DNA of 64,000 bases from positions 23,265,533 through 23,329,532 of the forward strand of contig CP137680.1 in the NCBI GenBank assembly GCA_037976565.1. The letters are read 5' to 3'. Under the pieces are notes generated by a model. That model was not told where the DNA came from. It searched no databases and saw only the letters and a list, made by a program, of their open reading frames with translations. This stretch comes from Mesocentrotus franciscanus (taxonomy: Eukaryota > Echinodermata > Echinoidea > Camarodonta > Strongylocentrotidae). The translations under genes and the position numbers were made by a program. Positions 34,801-48,515 of the stretch are shown here, one piece after another. How positions within the stretch are numbered: the first letter of the stretch is position 1; each line of letters opens with the position of its first letter.

Positions 34801-36287
34801 ATAATGTATACTTCACAAACATTTTAGTTTCGATTTTTCCTTCCTTCCCCGGACGTCATTGATAATTCCGTCTTCAATTAACTGACTGAACAATAGTGAA
34901 ATGAAGCATACCTTTAGCTCGCGATGCACTTGACTCTTGGCATTTCTAAAAACAACACCATATTTCAACAAATCACTGCCACATGGATACCCAAACTTCC
35001 TCTTGGCAGACAGACAGTGAGCCCCCCATTCTCTTTCTGGGCAAATGCATAATCGCAGTATGCATCGTTAACATTACACACCATCAGGGGCACATCATGC
35101 ATGTAAATGGCATGCTGCCACAGTGCATGGCGGATCGTAAATGAGCTATAAAATGCTCATAAAATTGATTTTCCCACGTCTGCTTTTGATTTTAAGGATA
35201 TATTCTGACTCAGGAAGTTCATCCTGGTTTTTGTAAATACCGTCTGTATACCTGTCATTTTCCTTACGAAGAGTCCTAATATAATTTCTTTTGTAAATTC
35301 TAGAAAACACCAAAAACAATTGGGTAAGGTAGAAACGGACCGATAGTGTCGAAACATAAATTTATTGTACATGTATAAATACTGTATAACGTATGGTAGG
35401 GTAGATACTAAAGTGATAGTAAATAAAAAAAATGTTCTGAGTTTTGAATGTCGATATTTTTAATTGATATTAATTACGTAATCTATTACAATAAGACAGA
35501 TAACAAAAGGTAATTACCCCTCCTCTCGTTTGCCATGATCTTAATGAACTGCAGTACATAGAATTCAAACATTAATCAGTGTGAGTCGTCAGTATAATTC
35601 ATCTTACACTGACAAATAATACCTATTGAGTTTTCATGAACTAGAGTACTATAAAATTTGTTTATCCAAATTTATCGATAAACATTTGCAGTAAACATTA
35701 GAAAAAGGAATGGGTCACCACTTATTGATAATTATTGTATATTTTGATTATATAGTACGTCTTGGTTTGTGTGGGCTTTTAAGTTCAACAGTGGAAAAAG
35801 AGACGCAACGCTACCTTGAAATGATATCGATTTTATTTTAAAACGTGCATTTAAGGTGACCAGTGATACGGACCGTAAGATCACAAGTGTTGCTGTAAGG
35901 GATTTAATCGTAGAAGGGAAAGGTATCACCAGGCAGACCAATTAAATGTGAATTGTGAATAGTCATTTGGCCTCTGTAGAAACCTTGGCAGCCAATTGGA
36001 ACGTACCGGCATCTTGTGCCGTGACTTCGATATGCACAACTGGCCAATGAGAGGCATGGACCGTGAAATATTGCGTAGGCGCATGCGCCGGATGGTTGCC
36101 TATTCGCTGTTCGCTGATATTATACGTACAACTTCAGTGACGACAGTGATTTGCAAATATATTGTGCCTTGCTACTCTCTCCCTCTTCACTTCATGACTT
36201 CGTGCTTTTTGATATAAACTGTAACAATCTTACCATGCCCACTTTAGAAAGTTCACAGCGTTAGGAGGTAAGAACAACGATTTATCC
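34801..36287. other. Upstream region of the GPCR gene
   Basis: No second gene is seen. GGAGGTAAGAAC at 36264-36275, just before the start codon, resembles a splice donor, so an alternative 5' exon structure cannot be excluded. No clear promoter element was recognised. Confidence 0.45.
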
Positions 36288-37403
36288 ATGGATCTGGAGT
36301 GTGAGGACAGCTTTAACGTGACAATTGAAGATGTCCCTTACATGACATATGGACCGGGACACATCTTTTACATCGCGGCGTTCCTCCCTCTACTTCTGGT
36401 GGTCGGAGTGCTCGACAACTTAGCCTTCATCTATGTCGTGCTTAAAATCCCTCGGATGCGAACTTGCACCAATTGCTACCTACTCAATTTGGCGATTTCT
36501 GATATCATTTTTCTTTTGATGGCCATTGGAGAGAAAATTTGGCGTTTCGCTGTGTCGCCTATTCGGGATGACGATAACCCTATGGGTCGGAGTGGATGCA
36601 TCTGGGTATTCCTATTATCTGACACAGCCTACATTGCTTCCTTGTTCTTCATAACCCTGGTATCTGTTGAACGGTTCTGCGCAGTATGTCGTCCTCAAAA
36701 AAAGAGTGAAACGAGCCAATTTCACAAAACCGCAGTTGTAACTGCAGCTTCGTGGATTATATCGGCGATAGTGTCTGCTTCATTAACACCGTCCAATCTA
36801 GTCTTCAACAAAATATGTATATCATGGCCTCCTGCAGACCAGTTTGTTGATTATCCTGAATCATTCGCGCTGTGTCATCCGCTACATGAATGGATTAGTG
36901 CCTATGCGCAAGGTATGCAGACAATCCCTTTCTTTATTTCTCTTGTCGTCAACGTAGTGCTTTATATCGAGATCATCCGAGGTTTGAACAGGTCAATAGA
37001 AAGGTTGCGCGTACATGGCGGAACCAAGGATAACGATACGAAAATGCGAGATCAGGTGGCGAGAATGCTCGTGATAAACGGTACGTTCTTCTTCTGTTGT
37101 TTAGCACCATTCGAGATCGTCTCCGCTTTAAACATGATAGCTTCATTGTCAGGGGATGACTTCATCGGGGATTCGACGACACAGGAAGTGCTTTCGTATA
37201 CCGGGAGATCTCTCTCCTATATCAACGCGGTTATCAATCCCATCATATACACCTTAATGAGCAATCGTTACCGGGATGCTTTTAAGCAAGCATTCCACAT
37301 TAACACATCAGGTTCCTCAAGGAGGTTACCATCGAACAAGTCGACCACTCAGGCCACCACACAGGAGTATCTTAAAATAAGCCAAGCCGACACAAGAATG
37401 TAA
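36288..37403 (+). CDS. Single-exon class A (rhodopsin-family) GPCR, peptide-receptor-like
   Basis: The 371-residue open frame has the full plan of a rhodopsin-family seven-helix receptor in the plasma membrane, signalling through G proteins. Seen: a short outside N-terminus with an N-glycosylation site (N10-V-T); helix 1 about 26-52 with DN at 43-44 in place of the usual GN; helix 2 with NLAISD (D72); C104 before helix 3, which ends in ERF (128-130, a DRY variant); W156 in helix 4; C177 and C196 in loop 2, either able to bond C104; P214 in helix 5; CLAP at 271-274 in helix 6, where most relatives have CWxP; NPIIY at 317-321; helix 8 NRYRDAFKQAF; and a Ser/Thr-rich tail suited to phosphorylation. 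Length is normal for the family and there are no introns. The start ATG follows TCC and precedes G, a fair context. The ligand cannot be read; it resembles neuropeptide receptors in general shape. Lineage-expanded orphan receptors of this type are known in sea urchins. Confidence 0.93.
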   Translation: MDLECEDSFNVTIEDVPYMTYGPGHIFYIAAFLPLLLVVGVLDNLAFIYVVLKIPRMRTCTNCYLLNLAISDIIFLLMAIGEKIWRFAVSPIRDDDNPMGRSGCIWVFLLSDTAYIASLFFITLVSVERFCAVCRPQKKSETSQFHKTAVVTAASWIISAIVSASLTPSNLVFNKICISWPPADQFVDYPESFALCHPLHEWISAYAQGMQTIPFFISLVVNVVLYIEIIRGLNRSIERLRVHGGTKDNDTKMRDQVARMLVINGTFFFCCLAPFEIVSALNMIASLSGDDFIGDSTTQEVLSYTGRSLSYINAVINPIIYTLMSNRYRDAFKQAFHINTSGSSRRLPSNKSTTQATTQEYLKISQADTRM

Positions 37404-37892
37404 AATTGATCAGAACCATCCTCAATTCTAAATCGCAGTTAAAGACAGAAGCCCTCGTACATTAATACCACGCTCCATGATGACAAAACTCAACAGTATG
37501 GAGGCAAGCCATGAAACTTCAACCCTCTGCCGAATTCTCGTAACTTACATTTTCCAGTCGAATTGTTTATTCCGTACCTTCGCTGCGCACAATGATCCAT
37601 GTAAAGCCCGAAACAGTATTGAATTTTTTCCAAGCTCCATTTTACCTGTTACTCCAAGCATGAAAAAAGAAGATTCAGAGACAAGTTTTGCAACATTTCT
37701 TTTTATTTTCAATTCCGGACGCTGGTATTTGTTGAACGAAGCAATGGAAATGTAGCCAAAAGCTAAATCGATATAGCGGTGAATACTCGTGAGGTCAACA
37801 GCTGGGGTTGATCATCCAAAGGCAGTGGCGAGCATCTTCTTTCTTCAATCGAGGATCAAGGTTTTCCTTGAGCATTCTCCTGGAAAATCTGC

Positions 37893-37898
37893 AAATAA
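37893..37898 (+). promoter_or_regulatory. Possible poly(A) signal of the GPCR gene
   Basis: AATAAA lies about 490 bp after the receptor stop codon. It is the first canonical hexamer that I noticed downstream. In AT-rich DNA this hexamer is common by chance, so it is only a candidate. Confidence 0.35.
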
Positions 37899-40800
37899 AT
37901 ACTTTTGCCATGTAACTAGATGAAGTTTCTTGTCCGTCAACGAAGGTTGGTGAACCGCAGTGGATCAGGCTACCGCAGATTTAGATGGGAACAGGAACGA
38001 GATGGTGGTCATTTTTTTTAAGCAGCTCATATATTAATCAATGTCTGAGAGCACACGTTATCAAAACTATTTCGACAAGTATCCTCTTCAACAACGAAGT
38101 AATATATGGAGAAGAGTAGGAAAAAGTAGATAGCTGTGAGAGCAGAAAACGTTGCTTAAGATGTACGTTGACAAAGTCCATGGAAGAAAATGATAGAATC
38201 ACCAGAGTGGGAAAATGCTGCAGAGAGGGCCATGCTATATCCATGCAGTTCTATTTCACCCATTAAACGTTGATAGAGACAACGATATCAATTGGAAGGG
38301 ATCTAAATATTTCAAAGGCAGCGAATTTCGATTCAGACAATGATTGACCTTTTGCAAAATGTTTCCGCCTCGGAAAACATTGTATCCCTTTCTGTTGGTT
38401 AAACAAAGATCATATCTCGTGATAACTCGCAGTGGAGGAGGCTGCATTTTTTCAAAGGCAATGTAAAGACCTTTCAGGTGTGGACAAGGGAACCCTAACT
38501 TCTTTGGAGCATCTTTCGGTAAAATGTTCGAGGCAGTTTGTCTTGATTGAAGAAAAAATATCATTCAGTTGTATAATAAGACAGAGGAGCATTTTTTTTT
38601 TGCTTAGGTATATGTGATGCAAATTTTCTGTTGGAGACAATACCGCTTCTCAATATCTTCATTTTGACTGATATTTCGTAAAGTTATCGTTCAATATTTT
38701 ATTTTACCGTTAAACCATGTATCCTCCCTTAAGAAAAAAAGCAATCGAACACACTTTTGTTGTTTCTTAAAAATATCAAAAAAACTATTTTATATGTAAT
38801 CCTAGCAGTGAACCTTTAATCTTTGTGCATCAGCTCAATTTTGAAACATGTAAAATACTGTGTTTTTGGGTGTGATGCAAAAGTGTTGTTTTTTCGTGAA
38901 TAATGGTATTTCATATTGGTCTATCAGATATGAGTGATTAATTGAATCAACATTGCTCCTGTAGATCGCTAGGAAACATCGCCCGTTCAAAGGAACATAG
39001 GAGTTTATCCTTTTCTATTTTAAGACTAACAAAGGTATGATTCCGCTATATTTCATACTAGTATTACTTTTGCTGAGCCGTCATCTTGTTATCACCACGC
39101 CTCATTGAGAATAGGAATTTTTTGTTCTTTATTTTTCGATCCCTTAACATTGAAACCAATACATTGTGTTTTAAAGAGAGAAATACCAAATGGCGTACCT
39201 GCAAACCATGCTTGCATATACCATGCTTACAACTCCCAAAATGATATGTTCACATGACGTGGAGTGAGGTGTGTCTTTTGAATGTGTGAACGCAGTGATA
39301 CGATTGAGTGTGTTCTACAGCGGATGTGTGTGCGTATGTTGTGTGGGTGTGTATGAATTATGATGGTTAGTGATGAGCATGATGAAGCATGATGATGAGG
39401 AGTGTATGAATGAGTGGTGTAATAGAGAGCTGATATCACTCCAGCCCCTCCAGGGTGCCGCTTGGCATGGCAATGCCTCCAGTGATTGAAATATGAGAAA
39501 AATGGCGCCAGGCTGTTAGAACGCATAGTGCACTCGCATTTCACAGCAGGTAAGAAGGGCGCACAAAGATGTGGCGTCGACCATATTGATTCATTACAGT
39601 GCCATAACGTCAGAGCATGGGAGAGGGTGGAACACGCACCACCCCCTTGATAATCAAGCGTTTATATTATGTCCCCACACATAGGAAACGGTGTACGTTA
39701 GCTAGACTGCCGCATCCAGCCTCCCCCATAACACACTAATCTTTTAATTTGTTGAAAGTGATATAAATATATATATATATTATTATTATATATAAAATGG
39801 TTCGTGTGGCATGAACGTGCTAGGTATTTTTTTTTTACTTGACTTTGTGATGTTGTTTTTGAAATATATGTTTCATTTTCTCTAGGGATACAAATCCCGT
39901 GTGTGTATATCTGAAGCAATTTCATTATTCGCAATGTGATGTAGACTCTAATATGTTTTAAAATATCAATCTGCAACAATTTGTGTAGATCTTGAATAAG
40001 AACATGACAATAAATGCATTAGTCTTTGATGTTTCACATATACTGGAAATAAAAACAGCGTTTTGTATATTTCTTGTAATCTAATCCAATCACTTTGATA
40101 AATTTTGGTCATACAATACAAAGTTGAATTTGTGTATGTTGTCTACCACAACAATATGCTATTTTTTACAAAGTTGGATAACATACATTTGAATTAAATT
40201 TCGATGACAATTTACCTAAAAGCAATTCCAATCTATGCTATATCGTTATCTGCTGACCCATAAGTTACCCCAAAAACGTAAACTAAACAAAATTTACATC
40301 ATTAAGTGATGCTTTTTTCCTTGTTGCTCGATCCTTCAGCTCAGACAGGGCTCTTAACTTGGAATCATCGGGTATACTAAATCAGATTGTGATGTCGGTA
40401 ACAAATGGGACTTGAAAATCTCGAGCTTGCCCATTAACTCTCCTATCCCTGAAAAACTGTGTAAATATTTTGACAATTCGTTCCTAACAACTGATGGTGC
40501 CCATTGTTATTTTATTTTATTTTTTTAAACTGAGGTGAACAAATAATTTACAAAATTCATACGACGTTTTTTGCTTAGTTCAGAGGCTATTATGCAATTA
40601 GAATCAATGCTGTCTTTTTAGAGGTGGCTTATAGAAGAATTACACATTTCTCTTAGATATGCAATATAAAGCTGACAATTTAGCGCCCATATAAATTACC
40701 TATTGGCTATTTTATGTTCATACGTTATGAATAGGAGGTTGTAAATAAATGCCCATAAAAATTAAAATTAATGGTTGGATTTGGCCGTTTCTATATTCGA

Positions 40801-43800
40801 TTTGGTTCATCACTTTCCACTACTGATGGGTTCGGATTAGTTTAAAGCAGCAGTATTATTTTTTTAATATAATGCGAATGTCTACCCAAAGCACGAAAGA
40901 AACGTATGCTCGATAAGAGAGCTTCAAAATTGCTGATATACGGTGTATATATATACGATAGAGATGAACCAAAATAGATCGGGCAGATCGAAATGTTACC
41001 CTATTGGCCATTATTGCATATGCGATTTTATGAGATTTCCATTGTTGTGAGAGAGAAATCAATATTTGGTCTGACCTGAATCCTGAAATCTCTCCCGGCC
41101 ATTGACGTTGCACTTGCGATCTCGTTACATATCGTAATGTTGGAGGTTTGAAAAGATGAATCCACAAATTCACTAATATTGGCCAGAACAATTCTAAAAT
41201 TATTTTTGAATCAGCAAATTCCTGATATGAAATATAACTTTCATTTAGGATTAACGAAGCTTCTGAAAAAAAAGAAAATTTCGACCTGTATGGAATACCG
41301 AGCCTTTTGAATTAAGAATACAAGAAAACTTTGTATGGCCAATATACAGATATATATTAAATCTAAATTGGAACTAAATGTATGGTTTCTATAAGTCTTT
41401 TTATAAGTTTTGATGGAATTTTTGTTTTGTACGGTTACAGCGATTTCCCATTTAAAGCTATAAAAATATTATTTCTCTGACGGTTACTGAGCTATTAAAA
41501 GATACGGCGGTGTTCGAACAAAATGTGTCATGTAACAAAGTTGTAAGATTGATACATGCACTGTTTCTGATGAAATGATTTGTCATGTGAGGTATTGTCA
41601 AAAATAAAATGATTGAGTGTAAAAAGTCATGTTCCCGAAGCATATTTATTTCTACGTAATTCAGCACCTCAGTGACAAACACACTGTGCATGAATTGATT
41701 GAAACATTGTACGTAAAGCATGAATGCGTAGCTAAAGACGTCAATATATCCTTGCAGTTTGAACATGAACCTGAATATCAGTGACCTTCATAACATAGAA
41801 TTTTGCCACCTTAAGTCCATCGCCCTACGATGAAATAAACTGCCAATGATACTGAAATAGCGCTGTACACTTAGCATGCATGTGTGTCATCCATGTTATA
41901 ATGAGATGCCCGGCAAGAAGTAGCCAATACTTATGAGCTGGGGACTCTTAAATGCTGCATGTATGAATGAGACGACCCCGCCCCCCTTCTATCTTATATT
42001 ATCGATGACATCTCCAGATATGTTTAACTATTGTCTCACCGGAACACTAAAAAAGAAAAGTATTAAGCAACTACAATATGTTAAGTATTGTATTTTATAA
42101 TGTGTAATTATGATTCTTTGAGGACGAAATGTGTCTGTGTACACTGCCTGCATTTAGCCATGATCGTTCCCGAACTGACTGATGTAATTAAAATCACTTG
42201 GCAGTTCCCGCTGTTTTTGAAGCGGCATGTCTAGTGTTTATACAAAAATGCTTGAGATAATTGTTTGATCCAAACACTCTGGTGTTGATATTAACTATAA
42301 AGATGGGAATTTTTTTTTATATTGTCAACATTCAAGATTTGAAAATAATTTCTTAATATTCTGGTAGCATTCACAAAGAATTGAATTATTGAATTAAGGG
42401 GAACATTTCGGAGGATCAATGTGTCTTATTATGAAATTTCATATAATTCCAGTTATCTAGATATGAAAAAGGATAGTATTGATTTAAGTCAGCGCTCTGT
42501 TTTGGAAGAAAAACAATTAATAGAGTAATCTGAGAATATAGACATTAAAAGCTTACTTCAATTTCCTCAAGTCTGGATTTTGAAAACATAATTTTAGGGA
42601 AAAGGTACAAATAAAAACTCATTTGACGCATTTTTATAATGTCAACCATGTACTTGGACAAGTTTGACAATATCCAAGTACAGGGTACAGGATTATCAAA
42701 ATGCGCCAAAAAGGCCTCAGTCATAAAAAAAGTACATCGGAAAACGGTATACCCGTAAAATAACATTAAAATATTACTTACAAGAAAGGTAAGAATTAAA
42801 GAAGACACCAAATCATAAAAATATCATGTATATCCTAGGTTGGAATGTAACTTTAGCTTTACTTTTGCCGATAGAAATTATTTTTAACAAAATATGGAAC
42901 AGTATAACTTGGACATGTCACGCTTTACTTCAAATAATAGCAAAGTGTTTTTTCTTTATCAATATGAAAACTAAACAGTGGGTATATTGGGTTTATAAAG
43001 CAGTCATCATTGATGATGTATGCAAGTCGAGAGGATGATGAAGCAAATGCTTTTCTTTTGTCTTGATTTCAGTAATCTCGATTTTTACAGCGCATCGTCC
43101 GAATGTACACACCTGAGAGTCTGAGACCAAAATTTCTGTAGTGTCTTCCAGTCAATAGTTAATCTGAATTTGCCTTTTCGTCAACGGTATCTCTTACACC
43201 CCCTCCACAAAAAATCGTTTTATGCATTCTTCTCAAATCTCTGGACATCTTTTAAAAAAGTGAAAGAAATAAAACGGTCTTGCTACCCTTTCAGCGGCAT
43301 TAGATATTCCCGTGGAATGAAACACGATACTGAAATAACCTTTCAGGTTGTTTTTACAAAGCCTCGTGTGATGGAAACATCGGTTCTCGTTTTTTTAATT
43401 TTAGGAATGATACAATTTTCTGATAGCTTTCGGTCATTAAGCACATTAAAACGCCCAATACTCATTCTCGACAGCGCTACGAATGCCATGTAATCTAAAC
43501 TTGATTGTGAAGAAAGCTTTTCCCGTGCGTTAGAGCATTCTGTGATTATACGACGTCGCAACGACTGTAGATATATAATGTCTGTATAGACTTTGAAAGC
43601 CATTGATCGAAAAGAAATTTGGTTATTATTCGGAGTGCCTCTTCATGAGGATGTTGAGAGGTTGAATTGGAACAGTAATTTAATTCTAACGAGTTCGTTC
43701 CAGAAGGTTTTTCTGTTGCGAGTACGTTGAATAGGAGACGTCTTTTTACAGTAAGATGACATTTAGATGTTGGCAATTTCATCTTAAAATGAACTAAAAT

Positions 43801-45480
43801 GATTTTTGAGGTTTCTTATTTAATCATGATAGAATGTAAGAGGACATGCAAGTGTATTGGTAATTTTAAAAAATTACTTTATTTCGCAAAGACATTTAAC
43901 TGTGATCCAATTTTCAAAGAAATTGCAATTGCATTGGATATGGAAATCTGAAAAAACATTATTTTCCTGATTCAGGTTCTACATACTAATTGGAATACTA
44001 ATAACTGGAATTTTAGTAGATTTAACTCATCTAGTCATAATAAAAGCCGAATCGGTTTCAAAATCGTAAACGACAGCACTACTGGCCTAACGTCACTACG
44101 ATTCTGAGCGGATTTATATTTTCATCCTACAAGGATGCATGAAATCCCTCAAAACTTGTATTTATTCTAATATACCACTATACAATTCCTCAGCCATTGT
44201 TACATTTGTTAATGTTCATATCAAATGATATGCACATTCCTCCAAAATCGAATCATAGCCAAATCGTATAGTGTGCGGTGGGCTTAATACACACGATGAC
44301 CTAAATACCATCTTCATCGAAACATGTAATCAAAGTTAATTTATGATTAATTACAATGAAGTGGAATCTTTTTTATGCCATGAAATAATTTTTTAAATGT
44401 ATCTACAAAACGTTTTTACGATCAAAGCTGGTATTTAACATACATTCCTCCCGGAGAAAAACATAATGTAGATATTCTAGGTCAAAGGATACAAGCTAAC
44501 TCTGAATATAAAAACGAATATTGTATTGGTAAGTGTGTTTCAATGATAATGGGTTCATACAAGCGCACATCCCCACAATCTATCCAAGCAGTTCAGACAT
44601 GATCATTCATTAAGAAATTTTGGGTCAATTTCATTATATACATTCTTTGACGCATCTCCCCCTCCCCCATTTATCTTTCGCATCCTTGATCATTTGTATT
44701 CATGTTTCATATCTTTTTCTTGCCGATTTAATATTCATCAGTTCACTTTGTCTCGTATATTTTTGACATCGTTCGGGTGTCATTTCCCGACAACCGAAGG
44801 CCTGAAATTTGTTTACCTCGTCAGTTTGAGACCCAGTTTTGCAAGGACAATTTGATTGATTAATTAGAAGGGAAGAAAGAGGGGACACAAACAAATAACC
44901 AACCTTTCATAAGGCTCCAGAAAAGGCACGCTACCTGTCTTTGCATGTATTGTCAGGACACAAAAGACAGAAAGCGGTCGGCCGTAAAACGTTGGAATGA
45001 ATGGACAAAATATTGTACATTCGAAATTAAAGTGACAGTTTGTATAAAATGGGAAACTCACTCCTGATATAAAGAGAAGACTATTTTTTCTTCCATCTTT
45101 CTCATTGTCCTGTGACTATGTGATGTAAAGTGGCGCTGCCACAACAAATCTCTGAACCCATAATACATACCTACAATATGACCGAGAAAACAATTGGAAC
45201 AACTGAGAAATAAGAGATTTAAAAGCAATCATTTCAAATTGATGATTTCTGTTAATAGCTTAACTTTTATACAGAAAATATCCACCTATTCAGGTATTTT
45301 CAACGTGTATGCTTCTTGAAGTGGGCTGCAAAATTACAATAGCAAGATATATTTCTCAAAAAAAATTTAATAATGCACTTTACCGGATACCCAACAACGA
45401 TAAAGGAATAAATAAAGGTAATATTGACATTCTCAACTACATATAAATTTAAAACATTAAGCCCCTTCCTCCCACACACA
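37899..45480. other. Long anonymous stretch
   Basis: About 7.6 kb without a supportable gene, SINE or LINE fragment. Minus-strand frames of 102-111 codons (38256-38564, 39227-39544, 40856-41191, 41458-41766) and a plus-strand one at 43170-43493 show no domain and are of the length expected by chance in this amount of DNA. 39764-39796 is TA/TTA-rich. Confidence 0.5.
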
Positions 45481-45620
45481 TCCACGCACACACACACTCA
45501 CTCTCTCTCTCTCTCTCTTTCTATATCTTGTCCACAACATTACCTAAAATGAAACTGTTTTTATCATTTCCACCATGGCTATGATCCCTGTATTTCTTCA
45601 TCTTTAAAGAGCCGCGTATA

Positions 45621-45989
45621 ATAATAATAATAATAATAGCTAGTTCTTATATAGCGCTTTTCAGGACCGAAGGCCCTCTCAAAGCGCTTTACAGATATAA
45701 ATATATTATTACCCCGGTCATCGGATTCAGGCTTACCCGCACACAATGTATGCACATTCTCCACTCCCTGGGGAGCATTCCAGCCAGGCGTCATTTTTAT
45801 AAGCGCACACTTGCTAATCTAAGCACATTAGCTTTCGCATCCTACCGGGTACCCATTTAACACCTGGGTGGAGAGTGGCAAATGTAGATCAATGTCTTGC
45901 CAAAGGACATTAGTGCGGCGGTGGGACTTGAACCGCGAACCTTGTGATCCACAGTCCGATGACAAATCCACTCGTCCACGACACCTCTA
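45621..45989 (-). mobile_element. tRNA-derived SINE, family A, with 8 bp target-site duplication
   Basis: The best-preserved copy. On the minus strand it opens with GGTGTCGTGGACGAGTGG (box A), then GGTTCAAGTCCC (box B), the conserved GGCAAGACATTGATC and CAGGTGTTAAATGGGTACCC parts, and ends with AAGCGCTATATAAGAACTAG and an ATT tail. It is flanked by CGCGTATA at 45613-45620 and again at 45990-45997, a target-site duplication that fixes both ends. It ends near 369 bp, a normal SINE length. Confidence 0.92.
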
Positions 45990-45997
45990 CGCGTATA

Positions 45998-48399
45998 TTC
46001 AGCCATCCCATGAGTCTATCATATTTCGTTAACTCATCTCTGATAACAGCTAGAATTTACTCTCAGTGCATGATTCGAAAACCAAAACAAACGGAAAAGA
46101 AAATAATCACAAAACGATTTCGTGACAAACGTATGGAAAAAGGATCCACCTCAAATATGGATTGCTTAATAGCGGGCCATTGATATTGTTGAGCAGGTGC
46201 GAAATATTTCACAATCCATACCACTTTACTTTATGGCCTACACTCAATTTTTCAAAGCATCTTAGCCTTTTGAAGTACTGCTGTGTTGTCGCTCCATCAC
46301 CCCCGCTATCCCCACAAATTACCCTCCATGCCCGATCGGCATCAGACGTCATCGTCGGTTCGTTTCCCTCGCCTACCTTGTCGTAAATCGAGCTATATAC
46401 GATGTCAAGGAAAACAAGACGAACTGTGTGTGTTTTTTTTTTGTCTTTCTTTTGTCCCCTGTTTTTTCTTTGGCTTACGGGGCAAGTTTTATTGCCGGCA
46501 AATTGGTGATCTAAGGCGACATGTTACGGGGAAAATAGGGTTTCGATTAACCGACTATGGTGTCAAGTAAGGATATTAGAGAGTGATTAATATAGTGGCG
46601 CCGTGTATTAGGATAGGGTGCCTATCCCGCTCCGACTACATTTTGACCGGAAAAGAAAAACAAAATTATTTCTATTCAGAGCATCAGATTTTCCTCTGGA
46701 AATTTTACATTGGAAAATATAAATATATATAACAGCTAATTTGATTGTAATGTAATTGCTGGCAAAAGTTTACATGAGCTTTAAATTCGTCTAAATTTAA
46801 TATTGCAGAAAGAAAAAAATCATCTCTGAAATCAAATACATAGGGAAAGATGAACATCCACAAATCTGAAAGCCAGTAAGATTTTTTGTTAAATTGGATA
46901 ATTCAATATTGTCAGAAATTTGTCTTAAATTTGACAGGTGATAATTTTTGAATGGAATAACTCACATAATTTGTAGCCTTCATAATTCCTATTTCAAACG
47001 CATTAATAAATATGTGCATAAAATCGATCTGTACGTTTGAGTGTTTCGTTTATGAGAGCTGTCTTTTCATTTTTTGAGAGAGAAAAAGAATGTTTCGTTT
47101 ATGAGAGCTGTCTTTTCATTTTTTGAGAGAGAAAAAGAATGTTTCGTTTATGAGAGCTGTCTTTTCATTTTTTTTGAGAGAGAGAAAGAGCTAGAACATT
47201 GATAGATGTAAATGAAACAGCGATCCATCCATGCAACTAGACGGGCGAAGAGGGTAAGTAATAGAGGCTCTTCGCATTACGCTTTTTTTGTTAGGATGGT
47301 TAAAATAAGAGCCTCAAGGAAAGAATACAAGAAGATGACGAATCAAATTTAAGGGTTAAAAATGGAAATTGACAATATGCACATGATATGGATGTAGATT
47401 ATATGCCTTGAAGCCTTGAGGCTCCCGTCTTTCAATACATAATCTACATGTATTGGAGGTACACTGATCATCTAAGGCAATCACTCATGATATGCTTTGA
47501 TTAATGGCTACTGTAAGATTACAGGAAACTGTAGGTGATAAGCGCAACGGTGTCTGATGTTAGCTTCAAACATCACAGACATGATCATTTCATCATGGTA
47601 CGGTGTTTGCATTCATTTTTCTAAGAATATGAAATGAAAGAAAAAGAAAAAGAAACCAAAAAAATGTCATAGGAATCTAAGTTGCACTACAGTAGATAGA
47701 GTTTGTTCGATTAATATTTTGAAATATTGATCAAATGATTAAATCAAGAAATAAATAGTACCGAAAACCTATTTCTCTCCTGAAATGTTGTTATGAAAGA
47801 ATAATCTTCCCCGGATATTAAACGAACATTCAGTCCGCACCACTGTTTACATTATTCTTCTGTCCTTGTTATACCTTTTCATTATTTTTTACATCCTATT
47901 TCTTTCCTTGTTTATGTCCAATGCCATCTCTTTATTGGAAATGCCCTTTGATTACAAGATCCATGTCTCGTAATTTATGGTCTCCTTTTCTATACATCCG
48001 CCACATACGTTTAATTCGTCGATCTATTTTGACGGTATTGTTTATATCTGTCTGTCTGTCTGAAAAGTATATTTTGGCGAATGCGTTACAGGAAAGGACA
48101 TCAGGAGGGATGGGACTTAACGATCATCACACACGCACACACACGCACAATCTCACACACAAATACGCCCACACTATTTAAAAGTTTGACACGATCGGTT
48201 TATGTTGGAGTGATAATAATCCGTTCACGTCAGGCTTTCAAGGAACAAGATAAAAAGAAAAACCATATGCCCTTTAAATACCATTTTCTGTTGCGCGTCT
48301 CTTTTTTTTCTTCTCTCTTTCATCATGTTGTGTATTTCCGACTGCATCGTCGTTCTCTAACTGTTTTAAATACGTCTATACATTTCTAACACTGATCTT
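45998..48399. other. Mostly anonymous sequence
   Basis: Only the minisatellite at 47042-47190 and a (CA)n-like tract at 48120-48160 are recognised. Confidence 0.5.
47042..47190. repeat. 49 bp minisatellite, three units
   Basis: TGTTTCGTTTATGAGAGCTG followed by TCTTTTCATTTTTTGAGAGA and GAAAAAGAA repeats at 47042, 47091 and 47140. The first two units are identical; the third has two more T and a GA insertion. Recent origin. Confidence 0.95.
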
Positions 48400-48515
48400 T
48401 CTCTCTCTATCCCTGTGTGTGTGTTTTTTCTCTCTCTCTCTATCCCTGTTTGTGTGTTCCCCCCACCCCCACTCTCTCTCTCTCTCTCTTTCTTTCTCTT
48501 TCTTTTCCTCTTCTA
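48400..48515. repeat. Pyrimidine-rich (CT)n tract
   Basis: TCTCTCTCTC, GTGTGTGT and CTTTCTTTCTC runs. Open frames through it are Ser/Leu/Phe repeats and not genes. CA/CT tracts of the same kind are at 45485-45520, 48120-48160 and 55806-55826. Confidence 0.9.

Noticed and set aside
40856..41191. 111-codon minus-strand frame
   Set aside because: No motif, no codon bias that I could see, and chance length.
47042..47190. CRISPR-like array
   Set aside because: Units are contiguous without unique spacers; it is a minisatellite in eukaryotic DNA.
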